Below, in pieces: positions 1 to 8,451 of a stretch of DNA of 25,193 bases (its first letter is position 1; each line of letters starts with the position of its first letter). This DNA is from a virus. The notes under the pieces were generated by a model. It did not search any database, was not told the DNA's origin, and was given only the letters and a program-made list of their open reading frames with translations. The stretch spans positions 1 through 25,193 of IMG/VR virus record IMGVR_UViG_3300048557_000333. One strand, given 5' to 3'. The position numbers were made by a program, and so were the translations under genes.

Positions 1-3000
1 GTGAAACTCTAAACACTATATTACCCTCATTAGTTAATCCTGTAGGATTTATTACATTTAAATTAACATTACCAGAAAGAGTTATATCTCCAGGTGAAAC
101 AAACTTATATGCAGAACTGATAGGTGTAGCGGTTATTATCCATGTAATAACATCATTTTGTTTTGCTATTATAGTATTTTCACCTGTTATACTACCATTT
201 GTTGCTGTACCTATTATTTGTAGAGATGTAGATATAATTGTTGCTGTTTGTGGTATTGTACCTATAGTACTTATATCTGTTTCTACAAAAGTTAATGTCC
301 ATCCACTTGATCCTTCATAGCCTATAGTATTAAACTGTTTTATAGTTGAAGGTGCATCATTAAATATTGGATCAACGTATGAAGGTTGAGTACCTAAGCC
401 ATAAAAATTATTCCTAAATCCAGGCGTGTGATCATTATGTTTCCATAAATTACCTTGATAAAAAGTATAATATGTATTATTTAAACTCAAACCTGATTCT
501 TGATTAAAAGATCTAAAGCTACTCCAGCCACCTGATGATTCATCATACGTAAGAGTTAAATATCCATTCGCAGCTGTAGCTACATTTGTGTCTTTATTAC
601 CATCATATCCTTGCCCTACAAGTGTCAATGTATATAATCCAGAGTATTCATCGTAACTACCAACAATACTTGTAGATGCTTTTAATGCGTCTCTAAAAAA
701 ATCAGACATACCCACGTTAGATATATCAGTTATACCGTTTTGAGATAATCTTAATACAGATCCATTATTTTTATCTGTAAAATATTTTTGAAAACCAAAC
801 TCAGCATAAGATAAAGGATCTTTAGCTATACCAAAAACACCTGCATATGGAGCTACTGTACCTAAAAATTGTGTGTTACTAGTTACAGGAACTTGTCCAC
901 CTTCTGCTGAATATATAAAATCTTTATCTATTGGTGATCTTGATACCTTATCTTCTTGAAATATTAACAATTGAGTATCATCAGCGGCTAACTTTTGTAT
1001 AGAACCATCTTGTGGATCTACAGAGATAGTTAAACCACCTTCAGACTCATTAAATTGATTTATATAATTAACACCTGTTCTAGAGTTAAAAAGTCCACTA
1101 GAGTGTATTAAAGTGTTAAATCTAAGTTCTTCAGCAAAATTATCTTGAACAACAAAAGCTCTAACACCTACGTCAAAAAATGTTTCATTAAAACCAGCTC
1201 TTAATCTGTTTAACTCTACATGAGAACCAGATGATGATGATGGCGGTTGAAAATCTAATAAATAACAATTAAAAAAATCCACATCTATTGCTACGCCTGT
1301 TATAGCACTTACTAAACCACCTGTTGATGTCTCATAAAATATATCTAAATCAGATTCTACAGGTTGTGTTTCAAAAACACATATACCTGATGTAACTGCC
1401 GTTCCACTGTTATTTATAGTTGTAACAGCCGCTGTACCAGTTGGATTAGCTATTGATTGAACTGATTGAAGAGCTCCAGTTGTAGCATTAAACACATTTG
1501 CACCTCCCACGTATTTAGGATAAACAGAAACATCACATGGTGATATTGTTGCTGATGTACTCGGCGGTATAACAGCTGTTTGATCTCTTGGTATTTTATT
1601 TAAACTATCACCTAATCTTTCCACCGTGTTAGCAGCACTAACAGCTGATATCCAATTATAATACTCTTGTTCTCGTTGTTTAACAACTATTCTATATGAG
1701 TAAGCCCAACTAGGTATTTCATTTGCAGGATCTGCAAAAGTAATTCTTAAAGCGTTAAATGCTGTGTCTGAGCTTGCTGAACCTGTGTTAGGATCCACAT
1801 AAACAGTATCACCTCCTGAATTAGAAAGTATTACTGGAGATTGTCTACCAAATTTATCAGCAAGAACTATACCAACTTGATATGTTCTTCTTGATTTTAA
1901 AGAAAGCATTTCAAGTTGATCATGTCTAGCTGAAGATTCTCCAGTTCTTGTTACGCTAAAATTTATATTAGGTATATTATAATTTTGTAAAAAATTACCA
2001 TAAACCAATCTACCGCCTACTAATTCTTGAGATTGAGCTATTCTAGGAACTGCATCATACACTCTAGTTAATTGATCAGCTGGTAAAGTTCTAAATGGAT
2101 CTTGAGAAGCATAGAAAAAGTTTATAGATGTTTCACCCGCAACAGGTTTATCTTCAACCACATACAAAGCACTTGATCCTGTTTCTTTATATATTAATTC
2201 TACTTGAGTAATACCATATCCAGCTGGAGTAGGTATTTGAAGTTGAACTGACTTAATCGCATTAACAAAAGTTTCTATTTCACCTAACTCATTTATATCA
2301 GCGGGGATAGGATCTAAATTAGTAAGTCTTGAAAAAACTGTTGCTGTGAATGGAGCTAATGTACTATATTCTCCATCTTCAAATTGCCATCTATAAGAAA
2401 ATCTTACTAATTTATCTTCTAAAAAGTTAGATGTTATAGCATTACCTTGTTCGTCTGTAGTTCCAACATCTAATATTGTTGGTGATTCATAAGGCGTAAA
2501 CTTAGCCACTGAAGCTAAATTATCAAAATCCACAGCTGTATAATAACTAGGATCATTAACAGCTCTAACTATATTTATTTTTCTAGGTGGATTACGATTA
2601 TCAGTCCAAAATAAAAGATCATCAACTAAATTAATACCTGATATTTTAAAATCTTTATGAAAATTTAAAGATGCACCTGTAACTAAAGTTCTTACTTGTT
2701 TAGAGGATTGATTATAAGAAAATATACCATGTGTACCTCCATTGCTTCCATCGTAAGAATCATTAGATGTTACATAGAAAAATATACGATCACTACCATT
2801 ATCTCTATAAGAACCAATACAAGATCCACCAGATATTCCTGATGCTGCAACTTGAACATTACCTAGTAAATTTTCTACAGCACCCATATCAGAACTTTCT
2901 GATTTTCCAACGTTAACGTTTAATGCTTCTCTATATTCACCAGCTGGAACAAGTCTATCATCTAAATCTCGATTCATTCGGCCACCACTGAATAACTTTT

Positions 3001-3013
3001 TAATTTCTGGCAT
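1..3013 (-). CDS. Nozzle/muzzle-like tail protein (partial, C-terminus outside window)
   Basis: An open frame of 1004 codons starts at ATG 3013 and runs past the left edge without a stop; I read it through at both ends and at several internal points. The N-terminus (MPEIKKLFSGGRMNRDLDDR, then LVPAGEYREALNV) has the pattern seen in P22 gp10 / T7 gp12-type nozzle proteins. Two further blocks, LLFWTDNRNPPRKIN near residues 131-145 and RFSYRWQFEDGEYS near 203-220, are ones I recall from a protein common in marine phages. A later stretch near nt 400-560 reads SGGWSSFRSF and FYQGNLWKHND, like propeller blades. The last readable part (nt 1-260) is threonine/isoleucine-rich, like a beta-sandwich domain. 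It lies 9 bases after the ring protein, where a tail nozzle would be expected. The nozzle role is inferred from pattern and position; a generic tail stabilisation protein is the alternative. Confidence 0.7.
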   Translation of the reverse strand, partial: MPEIKKLFSGGRMNRDLDDRLVPAGEYREALNVNVGKSESSDMGAVENLLGNVQVAASGISGGSCIGSYRDNGSDRIFFYVTSNDSYDGSNGGTHGIFSYNQSSKQVRTLVTGASLNFHKDFKISGINLVDDLLFWTDNRNPPRKINIVRAVNDPSYYTAVDFDNLASVAKFTPYESPTILDVGTTDEQGNAITSNFLEDKLVRFSYRWQFEDGEYSTLAPFTATVFSRLTNLDPIPADINELGEIETFVNAIKSVQLQIPTPAGYGITQVELIYKETGSSALYVVEDKPVAGETSINFFYASQDPFRTLPADQLTRVYDAVPRIAQSQELVGGRLVYGNFLQNYNIPNINFSVTRTGESSARHDQLEMLSLKSRRTYQVGIVLADKFGRQSPVILSNSGGDTVYVDPNTGSASSDTAFNALRITFADPANEIPSWAYSYRIVVKQREQEYYNWISAVSAANTVERLGDSLNKIPRDQTAVIPPSTSATISPCDVSVYPKYVGGANVFNATTGALQSVQSIANPTGTAAVTTINNSGTAVTSGICVFETQPVESDLDIFYETSTGGLVSAITGVAIDVDFFNCYLLDFQPPSSSSGSHVELNRLRAGFNETFFDVGVRAFVVQDNFAEELRFNTLIHSSGLFNSRTGVNYINQFNESEGGLTISVDPQDGSIQKLAADDTQLLIFQEDKVSRSPIDKDFIYSAEGGQVPVTSNTQFLGTVAPYAGVFGIAKDPLSYAEFGFQKYFTDKNNGSVLRLSQNGITDISNVGMSDFFRDALKASTSIVGSYDEYSGLYTLTLVGQGYDGNKDTNVATAANGYLTLTYDESSGGWSSFRSFNQESGLSLNNTYYTFYQGNLWKHNDHTPGFRNNFYGLGTQPSYVDPIFNDAPSTIKQFNTIGYEGSSGWTLTFVETDISTIGTIPQTATIISTSLQIIGTATNGSITGENTIIAKQNDVITWIITATPISSAYKFVSPGDITLSGNVNLNVINPTGLTNEGNIVFRVS

Positions 3014-3022
3014 GTAATTTTA

Positions 3023-3949
3023 TTAGTGTTTAATCCATTTAGCTTTATTACGAAATATCTGAGTCATTTCATCTACTTTCATATTAGCTATTCTAATTTT
3101 TGCATTTCTAGTTTTAGCAGCTGCTTCTTTTTTATATAAAGGTAATAAACCTGAAGTTGATGGTCTTATTTTACATAAGTTATAAAGAATTGTTGACATA
3201 ACAGCTTCTTCTGCTAATTTAGGTACTAACACATTGTCAAAATCTCCATTATTACCCAAACCATCAGATATATAACTTAATGTTATATATGTGTCTTGAG
3301 GTATTGTTGATGGAAAGTATATTTGTCCTGCGTTTAAATCTATAACACACGTACCGTTTATATTTGAAAATTGAGGCGTTAAACCATAACGGCCTCCAAA
3401 ATAACCAAAGTAGTTAGGTACATCAAAATATCCATAGTAATATGTACTTGCAAGCTCTTCATTTTCTTGTGGATTATTAGATTTGTATCTATCTATTGTT
3501 TCAGATGTTTCAGCAAATATTATATTACCGTCATTGTCATATAAGTAATGATAATTTTCATCTTGAGCAACACCTTGATTTGCTTGTGTTGTTGTGCTAG
3601 GTAATATTGTTCTTTGTACGCCACTAGCATCTGTCCATTTTATACTAATATAATTAACATAGTCTGAAGGCAAGGACATTTGTCTCAAAGAGCTTAATTG
3701 TATTTCTAAAGCTTTTTCAGAATGAAACGTATCATAACTAAATTCTTGTACTGCTTTTTGTGCAAAGAAAGCAACTTCATATCGAGGAACTTGAGTAAGA
3801 GTTTTACCATCACCAATATATGCTACAATAAAATTGTTTATTATATCGTTTAAGTTTGTTCTCCTGTAATATCCAGGGACTGCTAATCCATTACCACCAT
3901 CTAAAGCGGAATAATTATCTACATCTAAAGGTCTTCTTGATATTGCCAT
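3023..3949 (-). CDS. Neck/ring protein (head-tail connector, crAss-like family)
   Basis: A 308-aa protein. Residues about 33-120 carry the pattern I associate with connector ring proteins of crAss-like and marine phages: a segment LNDIINNFIVAYIGDGKTL, then a helix rich in aromatic and alanine residues (FFAQKAVQEFSYDTF), then LPSDYVNYISIKWTD, a strand leading into a proline-rich turn. The C-terminal part (about 245-308) is helical and lysine-rich (KKEAAAKTRNAKIRIANMK), which would suit contact with DNA or with the portal. Its ATG overlaps the stop of the preceding gene as TAATG, so the two are probably translationally coupled. It most likely forms a ring below the portal, with a job comparable to P22 gp4. 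The family assignment is from recalled sequence pattern; the exact ring position is inferred. Confidence 0.68.
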   Translation of the reverse strand: MAISRRPLDVDNYSALDGGNGLAVPGYYRRTNLNDIINNFIVAYIGDGKTLTQVPRYEVAFFAQKAVQEFSYDTFHSEKALEIQLSSLRQMSLPSDYVNYISIKWTDASGVQRTILPSTTTQANQGVAQDENYHYLYDNDGNIIFAETSETIDRYKSNNPQENEELASTYYYGYFDVPNYFGYFGGRYGLTPQFSNINGTCVIDLNAGQIYFPSTIPQDTYITLSYISDGLGNNGDFDNVLVPKLAEEAVMSTILYNLCKIRPSTSGLLPLYKKEAAAKTRNAKIRIANMKVDEMTQIFRNKAKWIKH

Positions 3950-4665
3950 TATTGTTCAGTTGCTGCGTTTTGTTGTTCTTTACCTTGTGCAAAACCTGTT
4001 ACGTCTCCTTGTTTGATAACAACTCCCGCATAGTTTAGTATAGTAACAACTAAGTTGTTTTCTTCAGAAGGATGTAAATCAAAGTTGTAAGATTTTGCCA
4101 CTGTATCATAACTATCATTTGCTGGGTCAAAAACTGTAGGATCGTAATAGGGCACAGTTCCATTTAGAACGTAACCCCATTTAGGCCTTATTGGCTTTTT
4201 TAAATAATCTAATTTTACACCAGATGTTACTGTTGAAGGATAAACCACAACACCCGTGTTTGTTAATGAATACACGGGCTGTGTTTTTACTGGTGCTGTT
4301 AATGGTGATAAATTAATGTATTTAACCTCTTCATGTGAAGCTCTATCTGCTATAACGTTATCTACAGAAACCACACCTACTCTATATAAGTCAGCAGGAT
4401 ATGTAAATTCACCATTAGCATGAGTAAGAGTGCTATCTTTATAAAACACATTTATTTTTTCTGCTAAATAAGTATTAGGATCAGAAAAATCACTTGTTAA
4501 AAAAGCATTTAACTCATAACCTGCTTCTCTTACAAAATAACTTGCAAATATCTCATTTTGAGCTTGCTCAGCTAATCTATTAAATTCTTCAGGCGTTATA
4601 TAACCACGATTATCTTTGTTTGTTATAACAAGAACAGATTGGTATACATTGTTTATATTTACCAT
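3949..4665 (-). CDS. Neck/ring protein, second connector component
   Basis: A 238-aa protein starting MVNINNVYQSVLVITNKDNR, followed by GYITPEEFNRLAEQAQNEIF. This start (a short helix, NK-x-x-RGYITP-x-EFN, then a glutamine-rich helix) is one I associate with small neck proteins of crAss-like and marine Bacteroidota phages, always near the other ring protein. The middle (residues about 80-180) is beta-rich with FTYPADLYRVGVVSV and VVYPSTVTSGVKLDYLKKP, typical of a connector sandwich domain. The C-terminus is glutamine- and alanine-rich and probably helical or flexible. It is the first gene after the hairpin at 4690-4720 and is joined to the next ring gene by a TAATG overlap. Role inferred from gene order and resemblance; no catalytic motif is seen. 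Confidence 0.62.
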   Translation of the reverse strand: MVNINNVYQSVLVITNKDNRGYITPEEFNRLAEQAQNEIFASYFVREAGYELNAFLTSDFSDPNTYLAEKINVFYKDSTLTHANGEFTYPADLYRVGVVSVDNVIADRASHEEVKYINLSPLTAPVKTQPVYSLTNTGVVVYPSTVTSGVKLDYLKKPIRPKWGYVLNGTVPYYDPTVFDPANDSYDTVAKSYNFDLHPSEENNLVVTILNYAGVVIKQGDVTGFAQGKEQQNAATEQ

Positions 4666-4689
4666 TTATTTACTTTTATATTAATTTGT

Positions 4690-4720
4690 TGATGTAAGGT
4701 TGATTTCTCACCTTACATCA
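4690..4720 (-). other. Perfect 11-bp hairpin in the gap before the ring genes
   Basis: The plus strand reads TGATGTAAGGT, nine loop bases (tgatttctc), then ACCTTACATCA: an exact 11-bp inverted repeat. It sits 6 bases after the stop (TAG, 4727-4729) of the 251-aa gene and 24 bases before the ATG of the next gene. In the minus-strand transcript the hairpin is followed by an A-rich tract, not a U run, so it is not a standard intrinsic terminator. A processing or RNA-stability element, or a weak terminator, are the reasonable options. Confidence 0.6.
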
Positions 4721-4726
4721 GGTAAG

Positions 4727-5482
4727 CTACGAAAGCTTTTTAGTAATTGATTTCATTAAATCAACTCCTTCATCTGTTTTAAAGTATTGTGCTAATGCAC
4801 CATAAGGATGTTGATCAAATGGTACTGTCATTACCTTTTTACCATTAGGAAATTTAAATACAGTGTTATCTTCTGTTAATTCTAAAATACCAGATTCAAC
4901 AGCTCTGTTAGCTAAATTTCTTAAAGTTATATCTTCATCTTCAGAAAGCTCTATAAATAAAGCTGGATTTTGTCTAGCAAATCTATAAGCATCTCTTTTT
5001 AACTCTTTAGATGATAATGTAGACACACTTGAACCTAATTCAGTTCTCATTATAGCTTCTAAATGTGAAATATCTAAAGTTCTTACTAAATTTAAAGCTT
5101 CTAGTTCAAACTCTAGATCTTCAATTTCATCTTCTGCTATAACTTGATCATCTATTTCTTCCCAAATTTTTCTTGGATGATATATAGATAATAACTTTTG
5201 TACTAAAGGTTCTGTTCTAGGAACGTTTAATACTCCATCTTGAAATATTAAATGTTGTAATGTAGAATAACCATCTTGTTCATCCACAAATAATGATGTT
5301 TGATTAGATGCTAATCTTAATTCTCTATTTATTCCTTTTTCCTCATCCCAATATAATAAAGGTTTTCTTGGAGTATGTCTAGTTTGTATTGTATATGTTA
5401 TAGGTGACATATTACCTTTTAATACATATACTCTATCTTTTAGTTCCCAGCTTTTTTCTGAGTTCTGTACTTTTGTTTTCAT
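4727..5482 (-). CDS. Conserved phage protein of unknown function between capsid and ring genes
   Basis: A 251-aa protein, function not known to me. The N-terminal third contains RHTPRKPLLYWDEEKGINRE and then LRLASNQTSLFVDEQDGYST, a block I recall from proteins found beside the capsid gene in crAss-like and other marine phages. The middle (residues about 112-140) is a strongly acidic helix (IDDQVIAEDEIEDLEFELEA). The last part has a possible strand pair around VFKFPNGKKVMTVPF and ends in a helix. It is the first gene after the capsid terminator, so it may be transcribed by read-through or from its own promoter; I could not identify a promoter in the 64-base gap. Position suggests a head completion, decoration or DNA-associated virion protein, but nothing in the sequence proves this. 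It ends in TAG. Confidence 0.65.
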   Translation of the reverse strand: MKTKVQNSEKSWELKDRVYVLKGNMSPITYTIQTRHTPRKPLLYWDEEKGINRELRLASNQTSLFVDEQDGYSTLQHLIFQDGVLNVPRTEPLVQKLLSIYHPRKIWEEIDDQVIAEDEIEDLEFELEALNLVRTLDISHLEAIMRTELGSSVSTLSSKELKRDAYRFARQNPALFIELSEDEDITLRNLANRAVESGILELTEDNTVFKFPNGKKVMTVPFDQHPYGALAQYFKTDEGVDLMKSITKKLS

Positions 5483-5502
5483 AATAAAATAATATAAAAT
5501 AA

Positions 5503-5531
5503 GAATACTGGGCTCCGAAGAGCCCGTATCC
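5503..5531 (-). terminator. Intrinsic terminator after the capsid gene, cUUCGg loop
   Basis: In the minus-strand transcript, GGAUACGGGCUC pairs with GAGCCC-A-GUAUUC across a four-base UUCG loop closed by C-G. This is a stem of 12 pairs with one G-U pair and one bulged A. UUCG closed by C-G is a known exceptionally stable tetraloop. The stem is followed by a U-rich tract (UUAUUUUAUAUUAUUUUAUU). It starts 16 bases after the capsid stop codon (TAA, 5547-5549) and ends just before the 251-aa gene, so it should cap most transcripts of the capsid operon. Confidence 0.85.
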
Positions 5532-5546
5532 TATAGTTAAAAAATA

Positions 5547-7136
5547 TTAAGCTTTAAATAATACGAAATTATTAGCAGCTTGAGTAATAAGACATCTTTC
5601 ACTTAAGTAGATAACTCTCATTTCATCAATGTCAGTTGTAGGGCTAGAAGTTCCAACAGATCCTGTAATCCAAGATTTATTTTTTCTGTTTTCAGTTTCT
5701 GAAGCTCTATAACGAACGTGTAAGAATGGTCGCTTGATATTTTGACCTAATTGCTGATCGTAAACTGTAGAAGTTCCTGCTGGTACTAATACACCTTCAA
5801 CATCACCAAAACCTCCACGAGTTGACCAGTCATTTAAGTATTTCCAGTCAGTTTTGTAAAAGTCATAAGATCCTCTGCGATATCCTGTAAATCCAAGATT
5901 TAATGCCATATCCGCGCTATTGTTAAATACACCGTAAGATGTACCGTGAGCGTGGTTAGCTGTTCCAGCATATGCACCATTTTGCATTGCAAGAATGTCA
6001 TCAATCTCTAAAGAAAGTTCACGATTTAAGAAAAGCATGTTTTCTTCAATAGCTCCTTGCTTGTCTAATTGTTTAAGTACTGCATCAAAATCTGTTAATG
6101 CTCCACCACCTGCTTGAGCAGCTGCTTGAGATCCAAATCCTTGATATACATTTCCACGTGCTTCAAGAGCAGCAAAGAAACCTTCAGTACCTTTAGCGTT
6201 TTGGTTTGTTCCACCAACAGTAATTGAGCTAGCACCTGTAGTATAGCCTAAAGCTATTCCATTAGCACCACCTTGTCCACCTGTCTTAAGAACACCTTCA
6301 ACCATAGACATTTCAATGTAATCTTCCCAACGTAATCTATTTTCGTGTTCAGACTTCATATACCATAAATACCCACTAGCACCATTCTCAGAAGTAACTT
6401 CAATCCAACCGATCTGAGCTGTGTCAGAACCATTGATTGCATAGTTTTCTTTTAAGATAATAGGTGAGTTGGTAAATGTAGCGTAGCTAGGATTTAAAGA
6501 CTCTGTAAAAGTACCTGTACCTTTAGCAAATTCAGATCCATAAGAAATAGCTGTTACTCTATCTCCTACTAAGATTCCATTGTGAGCAACGTAACATTTG
6601 ATTTGAAAGTTTTGTCCTGCTACTGCAGTTACAACTCCTTTTATTACTTCGCCAGTTCCACCAACAGCTGATGTAGCTGTAGTTTGAACTTGTACCATTA
6701 CTGTTTCTCCAACTCTAAAGTTTACAGGCTCAGTTTTATCTGTAGTAATTCCTGTGCTTCTTGGTTGTGCAGTTGGTACACTAAAGTTAAGTGCTGTACC
6801 TGATACACCTGCTACAATAGCGCCTGGAGTAGCTCCACCTGGAAGCGTTCCTGCGTTATTTAAAGGAATAACGTTAGCATAACGTGTGTGTAATCTACCT
6901 TGCTCAGTCCAGATTATTTGATCTGAAGTGGAAGGCATTTCCGCTGATACCATACGTAAAAAAGAACCGATAGATCTGTTTCCATATCTTTCTACTTCTT
7001 TTTCGTATACATCAGGTAAAAATTGTTGACCCCACTGAGCAAAATTCGCATCAGTAAAATCGATATAGTTCCCAGGATACATTGTTTTGCTCTGGGTTGG
7101 TTGTAAAGCGGCTGGTATGCCTACTGTAAATGCCAT
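5547..7136 (-). CDS. Major capsid protein
   Basis: A 529-aa protein expected to have an HK97-type fold, the shell subunit of the capsid. The N-terminus contains QQFLPDVYEKEVERYGNRS followed by FLRMVSAEMPSTSDQIIWTE, a helix-loop segment I recall from capsid proteins of crAss-like and Cellulophaga-type phages. Residues about 150-240 are a beta-rich insertion. The C-terminal half (DILAMQNGAYAGTANHAHGTS, later KRPFLHVRYRASETENRK) resembles P-domain and A-domain strands. No prohead-protease cleavage signal stands out. The gene is richer in G+C than most neighbours, consistent with high expression. It follows the scaffold candidate by 22 bases and is directly followed by a strong terminator, the usual setting for an abundant virion protein. 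The start ATG is preceded by AAAATCAAAACAA, without a Shine-Dalgarno sequence. Confidence 0.82.
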   Translation of the reverse strand: MAFTVGIPAALQPTQSKTMYPGNYIDFTDANFAQWGQQFLPDVYEKEVERYGNRSIGSFLRMVSAEMPSTSDQIIWTEQGRLHTRYANVIPLNNAGTLPGGATPGAIVAGVSGTALNFSVPTAQPRSTGITTDKTEPVNFRVGETVMVQVQTTATSAVGGTGEVIKGVVTAVAGQNFQIKCYVAHNGILVGDRVTAISYGSEFAKGTGTFTESLNPSYATFTNSPIILKENYAINGSDTAQIGWIEVTSENGASGYLWYMKSEHENRLRWEDYIEMSMVEGVLKTGGQGGANGIALGYTTGASSITVGGTNQNAKGTEGFFAALEARGNVYQGFGSQAAAQAGGGALTDFDAVLKQLDKQGAIEENMLFLNRELSLEIDDILAMQNGAYAGTANHAHGTSYGVFNNSADMALNLGFTGYRRGSYDFYKTDWKYLNDWSTRGGFGDVEGVLVPAGTSTVYDQQLGQNIKRPFLHVRYRASETENRKNKSWITGSVGTSSPTTDIDEMRVIYLSERCLITQAANNFVLFKA

Positions 7137-7158
7137 TTGTTTTGATTTTAAAAATTAT

Positions 7159-8421
7159 TTATTTCCATTTAACTCGCAATTTAGAAGAGTCATTTCCAGA
7201 AACAACTTTAACTTTTTGACCATTTGAATTTACAATACTAGAATTATCTACTCTCGGAGACATATCAATATTTTTTGCAGCTTTAGCTTGTTCTTTTATA
7301 GCATCGGCACGGCCTTGCTCATAAAAATGATTAGCTATTTTATCTGCATTTCTTCCGGCAAATAAAGCTTTGTGATAACCTTTAGCATCTGTAATAGTGC
7401 CATCTTTACCGATAAATTCATTAGCAAAATTTTTAATATCAGATTGAAATTCTTTAACTTGAGATGGATTTTCTACTTTAAAACGATATTTATTTTTTCC
7501 TACGCTAAAATCAAAACCTTTGAAATCGTCAGAAAAAACATTACTTGTTTTATTTAAAAAATCTTTTTGTAAAGTTTCACTTTCTTTTATTAAACTTTGT
7601 TGTTCATTATAATACTCATAAGCTTTTTTATATTCAGGATCAATATTGTTTTGCTTTCTTAACTTAAGATCAGCATAATATTTTTCCTTACTTGTTTTAA
7701 AGTGGTTTTGAGCATTAAATAATTCTTCTTTAAAAGCTAATTGTTTAGCTTTAACATCTGACGGATCTTCCGTCTCTGCATCATAACCAAAATTTTTATT
7801 AAGCATAAACTCAATATCATCTTGATTTAAATGCGGTTTTGTACTTTTATAATATTCACGCATTAAAGTAGTATTATCATATTTACTGATGTCTCTATTT
7901 AGATTAACATAATCTTCTAAAGAACCACCAGTTTCTTCCATGAATGTAACTAGCTTTTCTACGTTTTCAGGAAGCATTTGTTTTTCAGCTTCCTTAACTT
8001 CTTCTTTTTGTTCAGCTGTTATTGAAGGTTCTTCTTCTTTAACAACAGTTTCTTCATCTTCTTTAATTAGCTCTAAAGGAGATTCATTTTCTTTTAATAC
8101 TTTTTCTTCAGCTTGAACGGGTTCGTTTTTTTCACTGGACTGTTCCCGTACTTCTTTGTCCACTTCTTTGCTATCTCCGGATGATTCATCCACAGAAACT
8201 TCCTCTGTTTTTCGCTCTTGAACGGCATTTTCTTCCTTGTTTTGTACGGGAGGTTTATCTAAATTGATTTTATAAACACCATCGTCTTGTAAGCCATATT
8301 CAGACGCAACTTCCCCAGTTTCTACTGCTTGATCTAATACAGCAGCTTCTTGTTCTTGTTTAGTAGGTGCTGGACTATCGTCTGCAACAACCTTAACTTG
8401 TACTTTTTCTTGTTCTTCCAT
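7159..8421 (-). CDS. Probable scaffolding/head-assembly protein
   Basis: A 420-aa, highly charged protein. Residues 1 to about 150 are low-complexity and very rich in Glu, Lys, Ser and Val (for example VKEEEPSITAEQKEEVKEAE), so probably disordered. Residues about 155-300 look helical and coiled-coil prone (KEKYYADLKLRKQNNIDPEY, then KKAYEYYNEQQSLIKESETL). A short beta-type segment FSVGKNKYRFKVENPSQ lies near residue 300-320. The C-terminus is basic (SGNDSSKLRVKWK), like the capsid-binding tails of phage scaffolding proteins. It lies between portal and major capsid protein, the usual scaffold position, with a 30-base gap to the portal and 22 bases to the capsid gene. No sequence family is recognised with certainty; the scaffold role rests on composition and position. 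Confidence 0.6.
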   Translation of the reverse strand: MEEQEKVQVKVVADDSPAPTKQEQEAAVLDQAVETGEVASEYGLQDDGVYKINLDKPPVQNKEENAVQERKTEEVSVDESSGDSKEVDKEVREQSSEKNEPVQAEEKVLKENESPLELIKEDEETVVKEEEPSITAEQKEEVKEAEKQMLPENVEKLVTFMEETGGSLEDYVNLNRDISKYDNTTLMREYYKSTKPHLNQDDIEFMLNKNFGYDAETEDPSDVKAKQLAFKEELFNAQNHFKTSKEKYYADLKLRKQNNIDPEYKKAYEYYNEQQSLIKESETLQKDFLNKTSNVFSDDFKGFDFSVGKNKYRFKVENPSQVKEFQSDIKNFANEFIGKDGTITDAKGYHKALFAGRNADKIANHFYEQGRADAIKEQAKAAKNIDMSPRVDNSSIVNSNGQKVKVVSGNDSSKLRVKWK

Positions 8422-8451
8422 AATTTTATATAATATAATAGTTACTTATTT

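Noticed and set aside
4690-4720. Standard intrinsic terminator at the 11-bp hairpin
   Set aside because: No U-run follows the stem in the direction of transcription; kept only as a structured element.
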